Shown in pieces: positions 17,759 to 25,731 of a DNA stretch of 64,000 nt (its first letter is position 1; every line of letters begins with the position of its first letter). Below the pieces are notes generated by a model. The model was given only the letters and a program-made list of their open reading frames with translations. It had not been told where the DNA came from and searched no databases. Source of the stretch: Aureococcus anophagefferens (lineage: Eukaryota; Sar; Pelagophyceae; Pelagomonadales; Pelagomonadaceae); assembly GCF_000186865.1 (NCBI RefSeq), contig NW_008705567.1, forward strand, positions 1,857,097-1,921,096, in the 5' to 3' direction. A program made the position numbers and the translations under genes.

Positions 17759-18718
17759 CTATGTCGAGGCCGTCGTCGGCGGCACGGCGTCGAGGCGCGC
17801 GAGAGCGGAGAAGGCGTGCTTGAAACCCTGGGCGGCCGAAAGCGCGTACCATTTTCGCGCTTCGCTGATGTCCCCTTCTTTGACCTCGCAAATTTCACCG
17901 ACGTTGCACTGTCCCGTTGCGCAACCGCGGTCTGCGGCCATTCGATGCAGCCGCTTCGCCTTTTTCCAGTCCTGCTTGACGCCTTCCCCGTTATAGTACG
18001 CGGCCCCAAGGTTGGTCATCGCGTCCACTTCCCCGAGCTCCACGGCGCGCTTGAAAATTTTCGCGGCCTTCTTCTCCGACTTCACGAGGCCGTACCAACC
18101 TTCGCGGTACGCAGTTCCCAAACACGTAATCGCTTCCGGCACCTCGTTCTCCACATGGCGGCGAAGACGTGCGAGGTGTTCCGCATGGTCTTCTGCGCGC
18201 GGTATGCGACAGACGGGACACGCGGTTTCGATCTTTTTATTGCACGATCGGCAGACCTTTCGGCAGCAACAGACGCGAAACACGTCCGTCCTCGCATTCA
18301 CGTCCCACTCCTCGAGGCAGATCGGGCACCGCGACCCGTACCGCGCCGAGAGCGGCTCCCGCTCCGGGTTCGCCTCGCGCCGGGCACGAGCGGCCTCGTG
18401 TTCCGCCGCGATGCGCGCGCGGACCTCGTCGGCGTGCGACCGAGGCGCGGGGCCGTAGAACACGTCCCGCGGCGGCGACGGCGGGGGCGTCGGCGCCTCG
18501 GCCTCGGCCTGGATCTTCTTGCAGACCTTCCGGTGCCCCCGGTCGCGCCAGTCGATGCGTTGGCAGTCCGTCGAACAGTATGCCGTCGTGCCGCAACCTA
18601 GACAAGCCTTGGCCTTGTCGGCGCCGCAGATCGTGCAGGTCTTTAGGGTGTCGAGTTTTTTGCCCCTCGCTCGGGCCATGCGAGTCTCATACTCCAACTT
18701 CTTCTCCTGCCACGACAT
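17759..18718 (-). CDS. MYND + RING + Sel1-repeat protein, copy 3 (319 aa)
   Basis: Third member. The MYND finger is intact (CTICGADKAKACLGCG.., YCSTDC); the RING reads CPICLEEWDVNARTDVFRVC, then KVCRSCNKKIETACPVC. The Sel1 repeats differ most from copies 1 and 2 (ITCLGTAYREGWYGL; TNLGAAYYNGEGVKQDW). All three frames are open, so each is probably functional. Conserved motif GGCAAAATCGCTCAAA lies upstream at 18792-18807, directly before the 3' end of the AGC kinase gene on the same strand. Confidence 0.8.
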   Translation of the reverse strand: MSWQEKKLEYETRMARARGKKLDTLKTCTICGADKAKACLGCGTTAYCSTDCQRIDWRDRGHRKVCKKIQAEAEAPTPPPSPPRDVFYGPAPRSHADEVRARIAAEHEAARARREANPEREPLSARYGSRCPICLEEWDVNARTDVFRVCCCRKVCRSCNKKIETACPVCRIPRAEDHAEHLARLRRHVENEVPEAITCLGTAYREGWYGLVKSEKKAAKIFKRAVELGEVDAMTNLGAAYYNGEGVKQDWKKAKRLHRMAADRGCATGQCNVGEICEVKEGDISEARKWYALSAAQGFKHAFSALARLDAVPPTTAST

Positions 18719-18881
18719 GACTCGGGGCGCGTCCTTGTGCGGGGGCGTCGCCACAAGGTCGACTACGGCTGTACAGCACTCGATCAATCCTGGCAAAATC
18801 GCTCAAAATCACCAGCTTGCGCGGCGGCGGCGCGCGCTCCCACGAATACGACGGCCCGAGACGTCGTAACACCCACCAATC

Positions 18882-20045
18882 TTAGGACCGCGCGAAGACC
18901 CAGTCGTCCTTGAACGCGTCGAGCCCGCCCGCGTAGCCCGCGGGGCTGTCCGGCGACTTGGCGTCGTCGGGCGGCGTCTCGACGGGCAGCGCCGTGAAGC
19001 GCGCGTCGAAGTTCGAGAATTCCGCCGCGCGCTTGAGGTTCGCGCAGGGGCGGATAGGCGGCTGCCCCGCGCCGAGGGCCAGCGCGTCGAAGTCGAGGTG
19101 TTTGAAGAAGTCGAGGCGCCGGAGCGCGTCCGCGCCGTCCGCGACGCAGAGCCGCCGGAGCGGGTGGCGCCGCAGGAGCCCCGCGACGGCCGCGCCGGCG
19201 TCCGGCGGCACGTGGGGCGGCAGGCGCAGCGGCGCGAGGCGGATGCGGTCGAAGAGCTCGCGCCGGTCCGCCGTGTACCAGGGCGGCAGCCCCGTGAGGA
19301 GCTCGTAGGCGCAGATGCCCAGGCCCCACCAGTCGACCGCGGAGCCGTAGCCCGACGGCTTCCGCGCGATGACGTCCGGCGCCATGTACTCGGGCGTGCC
19401 GCAGATGGAGTGCGCGCCCGTCGTCGCGTGGAAGACGCCCGTCTTCGCGAGGCCAAAGTCGCCGAGCTTCAGGTGGCCGCGCGCGTCGAGGAAGCAGTTC
19501 TCGGGCTTGACGTCCCGGTAGACGACGCCGTGGTCGTGGGCGCACTGCAGCGCGAGCGCGAGCTCCGCGACGTAGAACGCGACGGCCTTGGCGCCCAGGA
19601 CCCGCTTCGCGCAGAGGTGGTGAAATAATTCGCCGCCCGCGCAGTACTCGAACACCAAGACGACGTGGCCCGGCACGCGGTAGGCGAAGTGGAGCTTGAC
19701 GATGAAGGCGTGCTCGAGGCCCGCGAGCACGTCGCGCTCGAGCTGCGTCCGCTCGAGCTGCTTCCGCAGCGTCAGGCGGCTCAGCGCGATCAATTTCAGC
19801 GCGTAGCGCGCGCCCGTGGCCTTGTGCCGCGCGAGGACGACCTTGCCAAAGGAGCCCACGCCGAGCACGCTCAACCGCTCGAAGTCGCCGTCGGCGACGA
19901 CGGGGCGGCCGCCGTCCTCCTCCTGCGCCGCGACGATCATCTCCTCCTCGACGGCGCGCACGGGGCCCAGGGTCGTTTCCGGCGACCGCGCCGGCGACGG
20001 CTCCTCCGCGGGGACCGGCGTCGCGAAGTTGAAGAGGCTCGCCAT
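18882..20045 (-). CDS. AGC-family Ser/Thr protein kinase (387 aa)
   Basis: ATG at 20045. The catalytic domain starts near residue 54 (FERLSVLGVGSFGKVVLA, Gly-rich loop), with YALKLI (ATP Lys), a variant catalytic loop YRDVKPEN (Tyr replaces His of HRD), DFGLAK, an activation loop with SICGTPEYMAPD (APE is APD), and DWWGLGICAYELLTG. GTPEYMAP and the C-terminal tail mark the AGC group (Akt/S6K/SGK side). The hydrophobic motif at the extreme C-terminus is FKDDWVFARS: F-x-x-W-V-F instead of F-x-x-F-S/T-F/Y, without a phosphorylatable residue. Probably a PDK1-dependent signalling kinase with altered tail regulation. Confidence 0.88.
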   Translation of the reverse strand: MASLFNFATPVPAEEPSPARSPETTLGPVRAVEEEMIVAAQEEDGGRPVVADGDFERLSVLGVGSFGKVVLARHKATGARYALKLIALSRLTLRKQLERTQLERDVLAGLEHAFIVKLHFAYRVPGHVVLVFEYCAGGELFHHLCAKRVLGAKAVAFYVAELALALQCAHDHGVVYRDVKPENCFLDARGHLKLGDFGLAKTGVFHATTGAHSICGTPEYMAPDVIARKPSGYGSAVDWWGLGICAYELLTGLPPWYTADRRELFDRIRLAPLRLPPHVPPDAGAAVAGLLRRHPLRRLCVADGADALRRLDFFKHLDFDALALGAGQPPIRPCANLKRAAEFSNFDARFTALPVETPPDDAKSPDSPAGYAGGLDAFKDDWVFARS

Positions 20046-20292
20046 CGCTGCGCGAGGCCGCTGGCCGCGACGCGGCGCCGAGGTTGCGCGGCCGCACGCA
20101 GCCGCGGCGCCCGAGAGTTATTTGCGCCCACACCTCGAGCCAAAACGGCACCTTCACGATGCACCTTCACCATGATGCCTTGCCGTTTTCTTGGGGTTAG
20201 AGGGGCTGCCCAGCCGCTCTGGTGCTGGCACGGGCAGCGTCCGGTCGTCGTCGCGGGCGCCTGTTTCGTCGGCGGCCGCCCGCCAACCGACG

Positions 20293-21239
20293 ATGATCAT
20301 CGGCGCGCCGATCTGCGCCATGGGCACGAGCGGCGCGCCGTCGATGGTCGTCGAGTCGAAGCGGCTCCGGCCCGTGGCGTCCAAGCCGTCGTCCAAGGCG
20401 CTCCGGCGCCTCGCCGCGAACGCCGCCGCCCCCCGGCCGCGCCAGCTGGCCCGGCCGCCGCCGTCGCCGCGGTCCCAGCTCGCGCCGTCGCCGGGCGCGG
20501 CGTCCGCGTCGCCCGCGGCGCGCGCGCCCGCGATGCGGCGCGCGAGCTCCGAGCCGCCGCGGAGCCGGCTCCTCAAGCTCGGCGGCGCGAGCCAGACCCT
20601 GCCCGCGCGGAGCGGGTCGGCGTCGTCGGCGACGCCGCTGCTGCCCGCGAGCCCGACGCCCGACGGGCGGCCGCGCGGCGGCGGCGGCGGCGGCGCGCCG
20701 CGGACCGCGAGCCCCGGCGGCGGGCGGCCCCTGCCGCCCGTGCCCCTGAGCGCGCCGCCCCTGGCGAGGAGCCCCCGGGGCGGCGCGCCGGGCGCGCGAC
20801 CGGCGCGAAGCTCTGGTCGAAGACCTTCGCGCTCGCGACGCGCGGCGCCGGCGACGGATCGGCGTCGTCGCGGGCGACGGCCGTGCGCGTCGACGTCGAG
20901 CGCGAGCGCGCGCGCGCCGTCGAGCGCATCGCCGAGCACCGGCGGCGCCTCGCGCGCGCGAGCGGCGCGCGCGACGCCGAGGACCGAAAGCGCCGCGCGC
21001 GCTACGCGCACCTGGACATCGAGGCCGTGCGCGCCGAGGCGGCGAAGCGCGCCGTCGAGAACCAGAAAATCCAGGTCGCGAACCGCGAGGCCCTCGCCCA
21101 GGCCCTCGAGGCGAAGAAGCGCGAGGTGTCCATGCGCCGCGAGATGGAGCTCCGCGCCAAGGAGCGGCGGCGGGCCGAGATCTACGCCCTCAACGCCATC
21201 ATGCGCGAGCACTTCCGCTCCATCGGGGCGGCGGACTAA
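20293..21239 (+). CDS. Hypothetical basic, coiled-coil protein, two exons (291 aa)
   Basis: Exons inferred 20293-20739 and 20811-21239, with a 71-bp GTGCCC..GCGAAG intron that joins the two open frames. The N-terminal half is Ser/Pro/Arg-rich and disordered. The C-terminal 130 residues are a basic helix (RVDVERERARAVERIAEHRR; MRREMELRAKERRRAEIYAL), ending HFRSIGAAD. No family recognised; such proteins are often cytoskeletal or basal-body associated, but that is only a guess. It is divergent from the kinase gene (247 bases between starts). Confidence 0.55.
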
Positions 21240-21256
21240 CGTGGAGGTTCGAAGGC

Positions 21257-21277
21257 AAGTTGAACGGCGGTTGAAGG
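21257..21277 (+). promoter_or_regulatory. Paired TTGAA motif upstream of the 21326 gene
   Basis: TTGAA occurs at 21260 and 21271, 11 bp apart, about 50-65 bases before the ATG. Same spacing and flanks (AAGTTGAA..GTTGAAGG) as the subterminal motif of the introners in this window. Function is inferred only from recurrence and position. Confidence 0.3.
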
Positions 21278-21325
21278 AGTGGTGAAGCAGGAGTGTGATG
21301 GACGCCCTGCCCTGATCACGGATCA

Positions 21326-22180
21326 ATGACCGACCTCTCCGACTTCGCGGAGACGGAGCGCGTCGCCGAGCGCGTGCTCGCCGAGTCCTTGGACCCCTGC
21401 GCCGCGTTCCGGCTGGGCCGCGCCATCGAGCCCGTCCAGGACGCCGACAATGACGAGGACGAGGTCCAGTTCGTCGGCAGCAGCAACGCCACGGTGCTCC
21501 CCCACTTCTCCTTCGACTGCGCCGAGGGCGGCTGCCGCAAGTGCTTCTGCTACGTCTGCGACGTCAGCGCGCGCGACTGCGACGCGTGGCGCGGCGACCA
21601 CGAGCTGGCGACGAAAGGCGCGGCCTGGGACGCGAGGCGCGTCGCCGCGCGGACCGCGCGGCGCGGCGCGGCGGCGGAGGCGGCGCCCATGCGCGCCTTC
21701 GACGCGCGCGTGCCGCGGCGCGCGGCCCGGAGCGGCGACTGCGGCTGCGGCGACTGCGTGAGGCTGCGGGACTGGGCGGCCGGCGACGACGGCGACCTCG
21801 AGCTTCGCTGCGACGACGGCTGGCGCGGCCGGCGCCACGTCATGGACGAGATCGACGCGAGGTACGGCCACGACCTGGCCTACACCGTGCGCACGGCCGG
21901 CGGCGCGCCGACGCTCGTGGTGACGCGGCTCGCCGCGGCGCCGAAGGCGCCGCGGCCGCAGGCGCCCCGCGCGAAGCGCGCGCCGCGGCCGGCCATGCCC
22001 GACTTCGCGCTGAGCGCGCGCAGCCGCGCGGCCGCGGGCCTCGAGCCCCTGCGCCGTGCCGAGGCCGTGGCGCCGTCGCGCCGGAGCCCGACGCCGCCGC
22101 CGCCCGCGCGAAACTCGAAACGGAAACCCGCCGGCGCGCTCGACCGCCTCGGCGACATCCTCAAGCGGGCGAAGCGCTAA
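21326..22180 (+). CDS. Cys-rich protein with CFCYVCD motif (284 aa)
   Basis: ATG at 21326. The core is HFSFDCAEGGCRKCFCYVCD, then ARDCDAWRGDHE. The C-x-CYVCD..W..H arrangement resembles an uncharacterised zinc-binding motif in plant RPM1-interacting-protein-13-like and related proteins; I give this from memory as a resemblance only. Upstream of it is an acidic DADNDEDEVQFVG. A second Cys cluster follows (GDCGCGDCVRLRDW). The C-terminus is Arg/Pro-rich and basic (KRKPAGALDRLGDILKRAKR), suggesting a nuclear protein. Its TAA is only 3 bases from the convergent stop of the GEP4-like gene. Confidence 0.6.
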   Translation: MTDLSDFAETERVAERVLAESLDPCAAFRLGRAIEPVQDADNDEDEVQFVGSSNATVLPHFSFDCAEGGCRKCFCYVCDVSARDCDAWRGDHELATKGAAWDARRVAARTARRGAAAEAAPMRAFDARVPRRAARSGDCGCGDCVRLRDWAAGDDGDLELRCDDGWRGRRHVMDEIDARYGHDLAYTVRTAGGAPTLVVTRLAAAPKAPRPQAPRAKRAPRPAMPDFALSARSRAAAGLEPLRRAEAVAPSRRSPTPPPPARNSKRKPAGALDRLGDILKRAKR

Positions 22181-22183
22181 CTT

Positions 22184-22894
22184 TTACCACCGCGGGTTCC
22201 GCACGACGCCGGCCTGCGTGTGGACGAGGTCCGCGAGCGCGTCGTGGCGCGGCGGCCGCGCGCCGAGGCGCCGGAGCGCGGGCAGGAGCACCGCGTTCTC
22301 CGCGGCGCGGCAGGCCGCGGCGACGCGGTTGTCGCCCTCGGTCGTCAGGGGCGCCGTGTGCACGGAGAGCGCGCCGTGGAGGTTCGCGAAGAGCACGTCC
22401 GTCGTGACGCGGTCGCCGACGACGGCGACGCGGCTCGCGTCGTCCGCGCCGAGCGCGGCGAGGAGCTCCGGCAGGCACCGCGGCTTCTTCTCCGCCGGGT
22501 GGCGCACGACCTTCAGACCCAGCGCCGCCTCGCAGGCCTCGGCCGCGGCGAAGCCCGCGTCGTCGGCGCTGCCCGCGGAGTTGGACAGCACGACGACCTT
22601 TTCGGCGCCGAAGATGTCGACGGCGCTCTGCGCGGCGGCCGCGACGAGCGGGTGCGGCGGCGCGTCGTCGTCGTAGGGCGCCGTCAGCGTGTTGTCCTTG
22701 TCGAGGACGACGTACTCGACGCCGCTCGCTTTCAGCGACAAAAAGTCGAGGTCGCCGAGATGCGGCACCGACACGTGCGGCACGAGGAGGCCCGGGCGCC
22801 GGAAGATGATGTTGAGCGTCGTGAGGATGGCCGCGCGGTTGAGCGACTGGCCGCCGGCGCGGCGCATGCCGCGGCGTGCGAGGCTCAAACGCAT
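22184..22894 (-). CDS. GEP4: GEP4-like phosphatidylglycerophosphate phosphatase (236 aa)
   Basis: HAD-superfamily phosphatase of the PGP phosphatase family, which dephosphorylates PGP to phosphatidylglycerol on the way to cardiolipin. ATG at 22894. Features: a basic N-terminus suiting mitochondrial or plastid import, LNIIFRRPGLLVPHVSVP (family-typical), HAD motif I VVLDKDNTLTAPY, motif II VVVLSNSAG, a basic motif III region (HPAEKKPRCLPELL), and motif IV VAVVGDRVTTDVLFAN. All catalytic Asp residues are present. Length matches fungal and plant enzymes. Yeast acts in mitochondria; in an alga a plastid role is also possible. Confidence 0.85.
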   Translation of the reverse strand: MRLSLARRGMRRAGGQSLNRAAILTTLNIIFRRPGLLVPHVSVPHLGDLDFLSLKASGVEYVVLDKDNTLTAPYDDDAPPHPLVAAAAQSAVDIFGAEKVVVLSNSAGSADDAGFAAAEACEAALGLKVVRHPAEKKPRCLPELLAALGADDASRVAVVGDRVTTDVLFANLHGALSVHTAPLTTEGDNRVAAACRAAENAVLLPALRRLGARPPRHDALADLVHTQAGVVRNPRW

Positions 22895-23027
22895 CACTCG
22901 GAGAGCGGCTCGACGACGCTGCCGGCGTCGCTTGCCACAAGAGCTCAGTACAACTAGGCATCAACAAGCCTTCAACCTTGAACCTCGAGAGACCGAGCCT
23001 CCATCAACCTTCACCTCACGCCGCTGT

Positions 23028-24117
23028 TTACGGCAGCAGCTCGAGGCGCACGACGTTCTTGAGGTCCGCGGGCGTGTCGCTGCCGCAGGGCCCGCACTGG
23101 ACGGCGACGCCGTCCGGGTGCGCGAGGCGCAGGGGCCCGCCGCTCGCGAGCGGCTCGCCGCTGGCCTCGCCGTGGCAGAGGAAGCCCCTGAGGAGGTCCT
23201 CGCGCGGGATGGGCTTCGTCGAGACCTTGTCCGCGGCGGTGAAGACGCCCGAGCCGAATGTGAGCGTCGCGGCGAACATGGCGTCCGGGCACCTGTGTGG
23301 AAATCAAATCTTCAACCCGACTTCAATGTGCGCAGATGTGACAGTTTCGACGCAAGATCTTCGGCTGTGCTTCGAGAACTCGACGAGAGCAATCGATTCG
23401 TCCAAAAATCAGCCGAATCGACTTCGAATTGGCCGAGATAGAGAGTTCTGAAGTTTGGCCCCGACGTCCCAGCTCACTGGTTGATTTCCACGCGTCCGGG
23501 CACATGCTGATCACGGCCGACACGGACGCGGCGAGCTTGTCCTTGTGCTTGCCCGACGGCACGGGCACCGACGGCCGGCCCCGGATCGACGCCAGCGAGA
23601 ACTCGGCGGTCCGGCCGCCGGCGACGACGGCGAAGGCGCCGCCGCTCGGGCCGTCGAGCGTCGCGCCGGCGACGGGCTCGTAGAAGCTCCGGAACTTGCG
23701 CACGAGCGGCGGCGACGGCAGCGGCGCGACGGCGCGCGCGGACGCGACGACCCAGCCGTGCTTCTCGCCGCCGTCCCAGTCGTAGGGCGACCCCGCGGCG
23801 ACGCGGTGGAACGGCTCGTCCTGCCGCCACCGAGCCTCGTCGCCGTAGCGCACGGAGTCGCCGAAGACGACGACGCCGACCAATGTGCCCGCGGCGGCGG
23901 CGGGCGACTCGCCGAGCGACGACGCGTTCGCGGCGCCGCGCGGCGTCTCGAGCACGACGACGTCGACGCCGCGCGCCCACGCCGGCAGGGCGTAGCGCCG
24001 CGTCTCGATCGTCTTCGTGCCGCGCACGAGCGCCGCGGCCCAGGGCTCCTGCACCTCGAGGCACAGGACATGCGTGTCGCGCAGGGCCAGGCGCGCCTGC
24101 GGGTCGAAGACGGCCAT
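23028..24117 (-). CDS. ASCH-domain protein interrupted by an introner (292 aa)
   Basis: Exon 1 is 23504-24117 and exon 2 is 23028-23292; removing 23293-23503 gives 293 codons exactly in frame. The N-terminal CLEVQEPWAAALVRGTKTIE is the conserved opening of ASCH/PUA-like domains, which bind RNA or modified nucleosides; GTLVGVVVFGDSVRYG and HGWVVASARAV fit later strands. The intron is an introner whose duplicated target GTGCCCGGACGC supplies the GT donor and rebuilds ISMCPDAMF in the spliced product. Exon 2 ends DLKNVVRLELLP. The precise cellular role is unknown. Confidence 0.75.
23293..23491 (+). mobile_element. Introner, family 2 (CTGTGTGGAAA TIR), acting as intron
   Basis: 199 bp, flanked by GCGTCCGGGCAC at 23281-23292 and 23492-23503, a 12-bp duplication instead of the usual 8. 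TIR GTGGAAATCAA at both ends; CTGT at the plus-strand left end becomes the ACAG acceptor for the minus-strand gene. The core TCCAAAAATCAGCCGAA is at 23401-23417. It is non-autonomous: no transposase frame. In antisense orientation to its gene, taking the core as reference. Confidence 0.9.
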
Positions 24118-24173
24118 CGCAGACTGCGATGGCCCACCTCGCCACCTTCAACGAGTACAACTTGCCGTTCAAG

Positions 24174-25593
24174 TTACGCGCCGACGTCGTCGTACGCGGG
24201 CGCCTGGAGCGTCTCGAGGGCCTCCGTGAGGTCGCGTTTGAGGTCGGCGGCGTCCTCGAGGCCCACGGAGAGGCGGACGAGGTAGGGCGAGACGTCGTCG
24301 TCGTACTTGCGGCGCCACTCCGCGAGCGACTCGACGCCGCCGAGCGACGTCGCGTCGCGGAAGAGGCGCAGCGTCGCCGGCAGCGCCTGGGCCGCGGTCG
24401 CCGAGCGGCACTCGATGGCGAACACGCCGCCGCCGTGGGCCATCTGGCGCGCCGCGAGCGCCGCGGACGGCCCGAGGCCCGGGTAGCGCACCTGGGCAGG
24501 ACAAGAGAGATTCAACGTCGCTTCAACGTGAGTGTTCCGCGCGCGCGCGTCCCGGAAAAAGCATCCACGCTTCGAGACCGTTCCAAGAGATGATCGCTCG
24601 TCCAAAAATCAGCCGAAACGAGTGGAATACGGCCGAGATGTGAGGCTTTGAAGTTGGGAATTTCGCTCTCTTGTCCTGCCCGGGTAGCGCACGGATCGGA
24701 CGCCGAGGTCGCCGCGCGTCTCCAGGTACGTCGCGAGGTCGAGGGCCGTGGCGGACTGGGCGGCGACGCGCAGGTGGAGCGTGCGCAGCGAGCGCAGCAG
24801 GAGCCAGGTCTCGAGGCTCCCCGGCGGCGTCCCCGCGGCGTTGCGGTGGTCCCGAGCGCCGGAGNNNNNNNNNNNNNNNNNNNNNNNNNNNNNNNNNNNN
24901 NNNNNNNNNNNNNNAGACGACGTCCGCGCCCGATTTGAGCAGCGTCTGCGCGGGCGGCGGCGCGAACGTCGCGTCGACGGCGACGGCGCAGGGCGCGTGC
25001 CGCGCGTAGGCGGCGACGTCCGCGAGGGCGCAGTCCGGGTTCTTGGGGGTCTCGAGCCAGACGAGGTCGCCGGCGCCGAGCGTCGCCCCGCACGCGTCCG
25101 GCGGCGGCAGCGGCACGACGTCGACGTCGGCGCCGAGCGCCGCGAGGCACTTCAGGGTGGCGTGCGTGCCGTGGTAGCCGCCGTCGATGGCGACGCGCGT
25201 GCGGCCGGGGCTCCGGCCCGCGACGGCCGCGACGGCCGCGTGCGTCGCCGCTAAACCCGACGCGAAGAGCACGGCGCTTCCGCCCTCCAACGCGCCGAGC
25301 ACGGCCTCGCACTTCTGGCGCGTCGGCGCCGTGTCGCGGCCGTAGACGTGGTCGCTCTGCTCGAAGGTCGTCGACACGCCCAGCGGCGGCGCGACGTCGC
25401 CGTCGTGGGAGCTCAGGGGCACGTCCCAGGCGTCGCCGTGGATGGCGACCGTCGCCGGGTGCCAGCCGGCGTCGAAGTTCGACCGCTTCGAGAAGCTGCG
25501 CGATGGTTTGTCGAAGTTCGACCTCTTCGAGAGCCTGCGCGATGGTTGCAGCCGCAGGAGGCGTCGCGCATGGCGCGCGTGACGCATCGACAT
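24174..25593 (-). CDS. Cys/Met metabolism PLP enzyme (cystathionine gamma-synthase-like), gapped
   Basis: PLP-dependent trans-sulfuration family. Exon 1 runs from 25593 to 24693 and contains the 50-N gap; exon 2 is 24174-24491 after the introner. Visible: PPLGVSTTFEQSDHVYGRD, GALEGGSAVLFASGLAATHA (PLP phosphate loop), VAIDGGYHGTHATLK, DLVWLETPKNPD and AVAVDATFAPP (the Asp contacting the pyridine N). After the gap, GTPPGSLETWLLLRSLRTLH continues. The gap removes the region expected to hold the catalytic Schiff-base Lys (S-x-T/S-K-Y), and the frame cannot be joined across it. The N-terminus has a 13-residue tandem repeat (KRSNFD). Activity (gamma-synthase, beta- or gamma-lyase) is not decided. 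Confidence 0.8.
24492..24680 (+). mobile_element. Introner, family 1 (GGGCAGGACAAGAGAG TIR), acting as intron
   Basis: 189 bp with TIR GGGCAGGACAAGAGAG. Flanks CGGGTAGCGCAC at 24480-24491 and 24681-24692 form a 12-bp duplication. On the gene strand the intron runs from GTGCGCTACC to ..CTGCCCAG (24692 to 24492) at phase 0 between GVRS and VRYPGLG. Paired TTCAA at 24511 and 24522. Core TCCAAAAATCAGCCGAA at 24601-24617. The TIR body differs from the other two family-1 copies (GCAAAAGGGTG), so it is a sub-family. Confidence 0.9.
24865..24914. other. Assembly gap (50 N)
   Basis: Placeholder of unknown true length inside the trans-sulfuration enzyme gene, at the position of the PLP-binding lysine segment. 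The two sides do not join in one frame when the Ns are counted as 50 bases. Confidence 0.95.
25471..25548. repeat. 39-bp tandem duplication in N-terminal coding sequence
   Basis: Two copies, 25471-25509 and 25510-25548, starting GTCGAAGTTCGACC and differing at a few bases. In frame with the minus-strand PLP enzyme, they encode a repeated KRSNFD segment near the N-terminus, possibly within a transit peptide. Confidence 0.85.
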
Positions 25594-25731
25594 CGCGTCG
25601 AGCGCTTTGTGTTGAGGTCTTCATGAAGTGGCAAAATTGTGCCTCGCGCCGCCGCTCGCCGTGCGCAGCAGTCGACGTCGTTTGCGCTGCCCGCGCGACC
25701 GCATCGCGACCGCGCACGTCGCTGCGCCAGC

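Noticed and set aside
23293..24680. C-terminal tails read through introners (e.g. from 23323) as real protein ends
   Set aside because: These tails are similar in unrelated genes because they translate the mobile element; removing it restores the conserved domain in each.
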